From positions 1 to 18,671 of the forward strand of contig JADZET010000164.1 of the NCBI GenBank assembly GCA_020850375.1: a stretch of 18,671 bases of DNA, in the 5' to 3' direction. A program made the translations under genes and the position numbers. Positions within the stretch are counted from its first letter, which is position 1. The number at the start of each line of letters is the position of its first letter. The notes beneath the pieces were generated by a model. It made no database searches. It saw nothing but the letters and a program-made list of their open reading frames with translations, and was not told the origin of the DNA. This document shows, in pieces, positions 16,665 to 18,671 of this stretch. The stretch comes from Phycisphaeraceae bacterium. GTDB lineage: Bacteria; Planctomycetota; Phycisphaerae; Phycisphaerales; Phycisphaeraceae.

Positions 16665-17030
16665 TCACGACCCGCCGCGATATTCCGCGGCGTTGTTGGC
16701 CGTCTCATGCACCCGCACCGCCGCCAGCCGCGGCAGCACCGGCTTGATCCGCTCGTAGATCCATCGCGACACGTTCTCCGCCGTCGGCACCGCCAGCCCA
16801 GGCACCTCGTTGAGCACCGTGTGGTCCAGCTCCTCGATCACCGGCTTGGCCAGCTCCTTGATGTCCCCGAAATCCACCAGGTACCCCCGGTCGGCCGGCA
16901 CCGGCCCCTCGAGGATCAGCTCCACCCGGAACGTGTGACCGTGCATCCGCCGGCACTTGTGACCCTCCGGGAACGTCGGCAGGTAGTGTGCCGCGTGAAA
17001 CTCCATCGTCTTGGTCAGCGTCGTACGCAT
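16665..17030 (-). CDS. queD: 6-carboxy-5,6,7,8-tetrahydropterin synthase
   Basis: QueD turns 7,8-dihydroneopterin triphosphate into 6-carboxytetrahydropterin for queuosine/7-deazaguanine synthesis. At 121 residues it has the family length. Zinc ligands are H15 (FHAAHYLP), H30 and H32 (MHGHTF). The catalytic cysteine is C26, in HKCRRMHGH, and H70 (ELDHTVLN) and E109 (VHETANNAAEY) complete the active site. The CxxxHGH form and PTAEN motif fit QueD rather than eukaryotic PTPS. ATG 17030 has a purine-rich GAGAGAGG just upstream. It follows queE by 69 bases on the same strand, so the two most likely share a transcript. Confidence 0.94.
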   Translation of the reverse strand: MRTTLTKTMEFHAAHYLPTFPEGHKCRRMHGHTFRVELILEGPVPADRGYLVDFGDIKELAKPVIEELDHTVLNEVPGLAVPTAENVSRWIYERIKPVLPRLAAVRVHETANNAAEYRGGS

Positions 17031-17073
17031 AGCCTCTCTCGCAAAACCCCCATCATACCCGGGCGCCAGCCCC

Positions 17074-17103
17074 GCTCCCCTGCTCAACGGCTCCCCTGCT
17101 CAA
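17074..17103. repeat. Short tandem duplication at the end of queE
   Basis: A 14-base unit (GCTCCCCTGCTCAA on plus) occurs twice, at 17074-17087 and 17090-17103, with a 16-base period. The second copy contains the queE stop codon. It looks like a slippage duplication in the queE-queD spacer. Confidence 0.8.
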
Positions 17104-17792
17104 ACCCCCCGCGCCATGGGATCCCATATGATCTTGTGCAACTGCGTCTGCACCCGCACCGGCAACCGATCCGCCAGCACCCACCCCGCCAGGTCCCGCA
17201 GGCTCAGCCCCGTACACCCCGTGATGTGCTCGCCCGCCGGCATCGCCGCCGCCGCCCCCATCAGCACCGCCCGCACCCTCTCGTGCAGCCGATGCTCAAG
17301 CAGCACCTTCTTCGCCCACTCGTAATCCTCCCGGCTCGTCAGCACGAACTTCACCTCATCCGCCGCCCGCAGGTGCTCGAGGTTCGACCACAGGTTCCGC
17401 TCGACCTCCCCGCTCCCGGGGGTTTTGAGGTCCATGACCCGGATCACCCGCGGGTCGCATATCGAGATGTCGCACGCCCCGCTGGTCTCGATCAGCACCG
17501 TCCTGCCCAGGTCGCACAGCTTCGCCATGAGTCCGTGCACGTTCGGCTGCAGCAGCGGCTCACCCCCCGTCACCTCCACCAGCTCGCACCCATACCCCGC
17601 CACCTCCGCCACGATCTCCTCCACCGTCCGCTTCTCTCCCTCGAAGAACGCGTACGCCGTGTCGCAGTACGCGCACCGCAGGTGGCACCCCGTCAGCCGG
17701 ACAAACACGCACGGCAGCCCGCTCCACGTGCTCTCGCCCTGGATAGAGAAAAAGATCTCGTTGATCATCAGGCTCGGCGTCGCATCGCTCAT
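17100..17792 (-). CDS. queE: 7-carboxy-7-deazaguanine synthase (radical SAM)
   Basis: QueE converts 6-carboxytetrahydropterin, the QueD product, into 7-carboxy-7-deazaguanine using S-adenosylmethionine and a 4Fe-4S cluster. The 230-residue product begins with INEIFFSIQGEST, then has the cluster motif C36-x3-C40-x2-C43 in GCHLRCAYCDT. It also shows EVTGGEPLLQP, the SAM-contacting glycine motif, and DLKTPGSGE, typical of QueE. The tail (QTQLHKIIW) is the usual C-terminus. ATG 17792 overlaps the folK stop as ATGA, which decides the start and implies coupled translation; the frame extends further upstream only as shadow of folK. Confidence 0.95.
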   Translation of the reverse strand: MSDATPSLMINEIFFSIQGESTWSGLPCVFVRLTGCHLRCAYCDTAYAFFEGEKRTVEEIVAEVAGYGCELVEVTGGEPLLQPNVHGLMAKLCDLGRTVLIETSGACDISICDPRVIRVMDLKTPGSGEVERNLWSNLEHLRAADEVKFVLTSREDYEWAKKVLLEHRLHERVRAVLMGAAAAMPAGEHITGCTGLSLRDLAGWVLADRLPVRVQTQLHKIIWDPMARGV

Positions 17793-18310
17793 GCCGGCTT
17801 CTCGCAACGCACGCCTAAACCCATCTCGGCCGGCTCGCCGCGCTTCTCCAGATCCGTCAGCAACTCGCCCACCGTCATCTCCAGCACCGGATGCACCACC
17901 GACGCGTCGAGATCGCACAGCGGCCGCAGCACAAACCACCGATCGTGCATCAGCGGGTGCGGCACCACCAGGTCATCCGTGCTGATCACCCGCCTCCCGA
18001 ACAGCAGGATGTCCAAATCCAGCTCCCGCGGCCCCCACTTCTCCCGCTGCCCGCGCGCCTTTCGCCCCGCCTTGCGCTCGATCCCCAACAGGTACTGATG
18101 CAGCGTCGCCGGCTCCAGCGACGTCTCGATCATCGCCACCGCGTTGAGGAACGCCCCCTGCTCCACCGGCCCGATCGCCGGCGTCTCGTACACCGGACTA
18201 ACCGCCCTTAGATGCGACCCCGGCAGCTTCGATAGCGCCGCCTCCGCCGCCGCCAAGTGCCCCCAGCGGTCGCCCACGTTCGTCCCCAAAGCTAAGTACA
18301 CCGCTTCCAC
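17789..18310 (-). CDS. folK: 2-amino-4-hydroxy-6-hydroxymethyldihydropteridine pyrophosphokinase
   Basis: HPPK transfers pyrophosphate from ATP to 6-hydroxymethyl-7,8-dihydropterin in folate synthesis. From the GTG at 18310 it is 173 residues. The start of the fold, YLALGTNVGDR, is intact, as are SPVYETPAIGP, FLNAVAMIET and the signature KWGPRELDLDILLFG (Mg ligands D98 and D100), followed by VVPHPLMHDRWFVLRPL. GGGGAG lies nine bases before GTG 18310; the frame runs up to 18358, but that start lacks a ribosome site. Its stop overlaps the queE start. Sharing of pterin chemistry with QueD/QueE explains the grouping; no folP or folB is next to it. Confidence 0.93.
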   Translation of the reverse strand: MEAVYLALGTNVGDRWGHLAAAEAALSKLPGSHLRAVSPVYETPAIGPVEQGAFLNAVAMIETSLEPATLHQYLLGIERKAGRKARGQREKWGPRELDLDILLFGRRVISTDDLVVPHPLMHDRWFVLRPLCDLDASVVHPVLEMTVGELLTDLEKRGEPAEMGLGVRCEKPA

Positions 18311-18319
18311 CGCCCGATT

Positions 18320-18337
18320 CTCCCCTAGGGGACCCCT
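18320..18337 (-). promoter_or_regulatory. folK ribosome site inside overlapping inverted repeats
   Basis: On the minus strand the sequence AGGGGTCCCCTAGGGGAG contains the Shine-Dalgarno (last AGGGGAG). The central CCCCT can pair either with the upstream AGGGG or with the ribosome-site AGGGG. The stems are only 4 bp once loops are allowed, so any effect on translation is speculative. Confidence 0.3.
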
Positions 18338-18368
18338 CCCGGCAATCCTAGTCCCCACGCCGTCTCAG

Positions 18369-18387
18369 CCCCCGGCTCCGCCGGGGG
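18369..18387. repeat. GC hairpin in the folK-cysH divergent gap
   Basis: A perfect 8-bp inverted repeat (18369-18376 with 18380-18387) has a 3-base loop. No T-run follows on either strand, so it is not an intrinsic terminator. It would lie in the folK leader if folK is transcribed from further upstream. Confidence 0.6.
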
Positions 18388-18427
18388 GTACGACGAAACA
18401 CCCGAAACGCTCCTCAAACCCATGTCA

Positions 18428-18456
18428 TTGGCACCCGCCCGCCGAGTCCCTACAAT
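18428..18456 (+). promoter_or_regulatory. Sigma70-type promoter for cysH
   Basis: TTGGCA (18428-18433), a 17-base spacer and TACAAT (18451-18456) give five of six matches at both hexamers with ideal spacing. The predicted start point is about 20 bases before the cysH ATG, so the 5' leader is short. Confidence 0.65.
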
Positions 18457-18483
18457 CCCCCGCAATCCTCGGCAGATTCATTC

Positions 18484-18671
18484 ATGAGCAACACCCTGGC
18501 CAACAACAAGCCGCGCCTCGACCTCGAGCAGGCCAACCAGTACCTCCACGGCGCCACCGCCCCGGCCATTGTCCAGTGGGCCATGAACCACTTCGGCGAA
18601 CGCCTCATCCTCACCTCCAGCTTCGGCGCCCAGTCCGCCCTGATGCTCCACCTCGTCACCCAGGTCGCGCC
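18484..18671 (+). CDS. cysH: Phosphoadenylyl-sulfate (PAPS/APS) reductase, N-terminal part
   Basis: The first 62 residues of an assimilatory PAPS/APS reductase are present before the window ends. The enzyme reduces activated sulfate to sulfite. The stretch LILTSSFGAQSALMLHLVTQ carries the SSFGAQSA phosphate-binding PP-loop motif of the family. A leading hydrophilic ~20 residues fit the family start. ATG 18484 lies about 20 bases after the predicted start point; no good Shine-Dalgarno is visible (weak GGCAG). Whether it uses PAPS or APS (the double-cysteine cluster motif) lies beyond the window. Confidence 0.9.
   Translation, partial: MSNTLANNKPRLDLEQANQYLHGATAPAIVQWAMNHFGERLILTSSFGAQSALMLHLVTQVA

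Noticed and set aside
17074..17103. Direct repeat considered as the start of a CRISPR array
   Set aside because: Only two 14-base copies with a 2-base gap and no spacers; simple tandem duplication.
18369..18387. GC hairpin considered as an intrinsic terminator
   Set aside because: No run of T follows on either strand and both flanking genes point away from it.

Overview
The window is a very GC-rich bacterial chromosome segment with dense, mostly housekeeping genes and strongly C/G-biased third codon positions. No mobile element, CRISPR array, tRNA or rRNA is visible. The style of the proteins suggests Planctomycetota, perhaps Phycisphaerae: a cytoplasmic ABC ATPase paired with a large signal-peptide protein, a DUF2339 giant membrane protein and GTG starts. 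That placement is an inference from general resemblance, not from a marker gene.

Layout. Positions 1-439 (+) are the C-terminal third of enolase, closed by a textbook terminator. Positions 567-3674 (-) hold an M24 Xaa-Pro peptidase followed by accB and accC, the biotin carrier and biotin carboxylase of acetyl-CoA carboxylase. Positions 3883-7065 (+) encode a 1060-residue DUF2339 polytopic membrane protein. Positions 7076-10028 (-) form a tightly overlapping three-gene unit: a DUF350-like membrane protein, a glutathionylspermidine-synthase-like ATP-grasp ligase, and an unrecognised protein with a Gly/Tyr tail. Positions 10110-11703 (-) carry hisI (histidine biosynthesis) and an Mrp/ApbC P-loop ATPase. 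Positions 11917-12735 (+) encode an exported Met/Gly-rich Spy/CpxP-like protein with its own terminator. Positions 12798-16240 (-) are an 830-residue signal-peptide/two-TM protein translationally coupled to an ABC ATPase. Positions 16427-16636 (+) encode a 69-residue single-pass membrane protein. Positions 16665-18310 (-) are folK, queE and queD. From 18484 (+) the 5' end of cysH runs off the window behind a good sigma70-type promoter.

How the genes work together. AccB and AccC act together in the first step of fatty acid synthesis. FolK, QueE and QueD all work on GTP-derived pterins (folate and queuosine/7-deazaguanine). The three-gene unit at 7076-10028 is the most interesting part. It pairs a DUF350 protein with a GSP-synthetase-like ligase, as in the E. 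coli yjfL-yjfM-yjfC locus, but has a different third protein that I do not recognise. Its biochemical role is unknown and is the best candidate here for an undescribed system.

There is no gene-free stretch longer than about 215 bases. The longer gaps (3675-3882, 11704-11916, 16241-16426, 18311-18483) all separate divergent genes. Candidate promoters are noted for them where visible.
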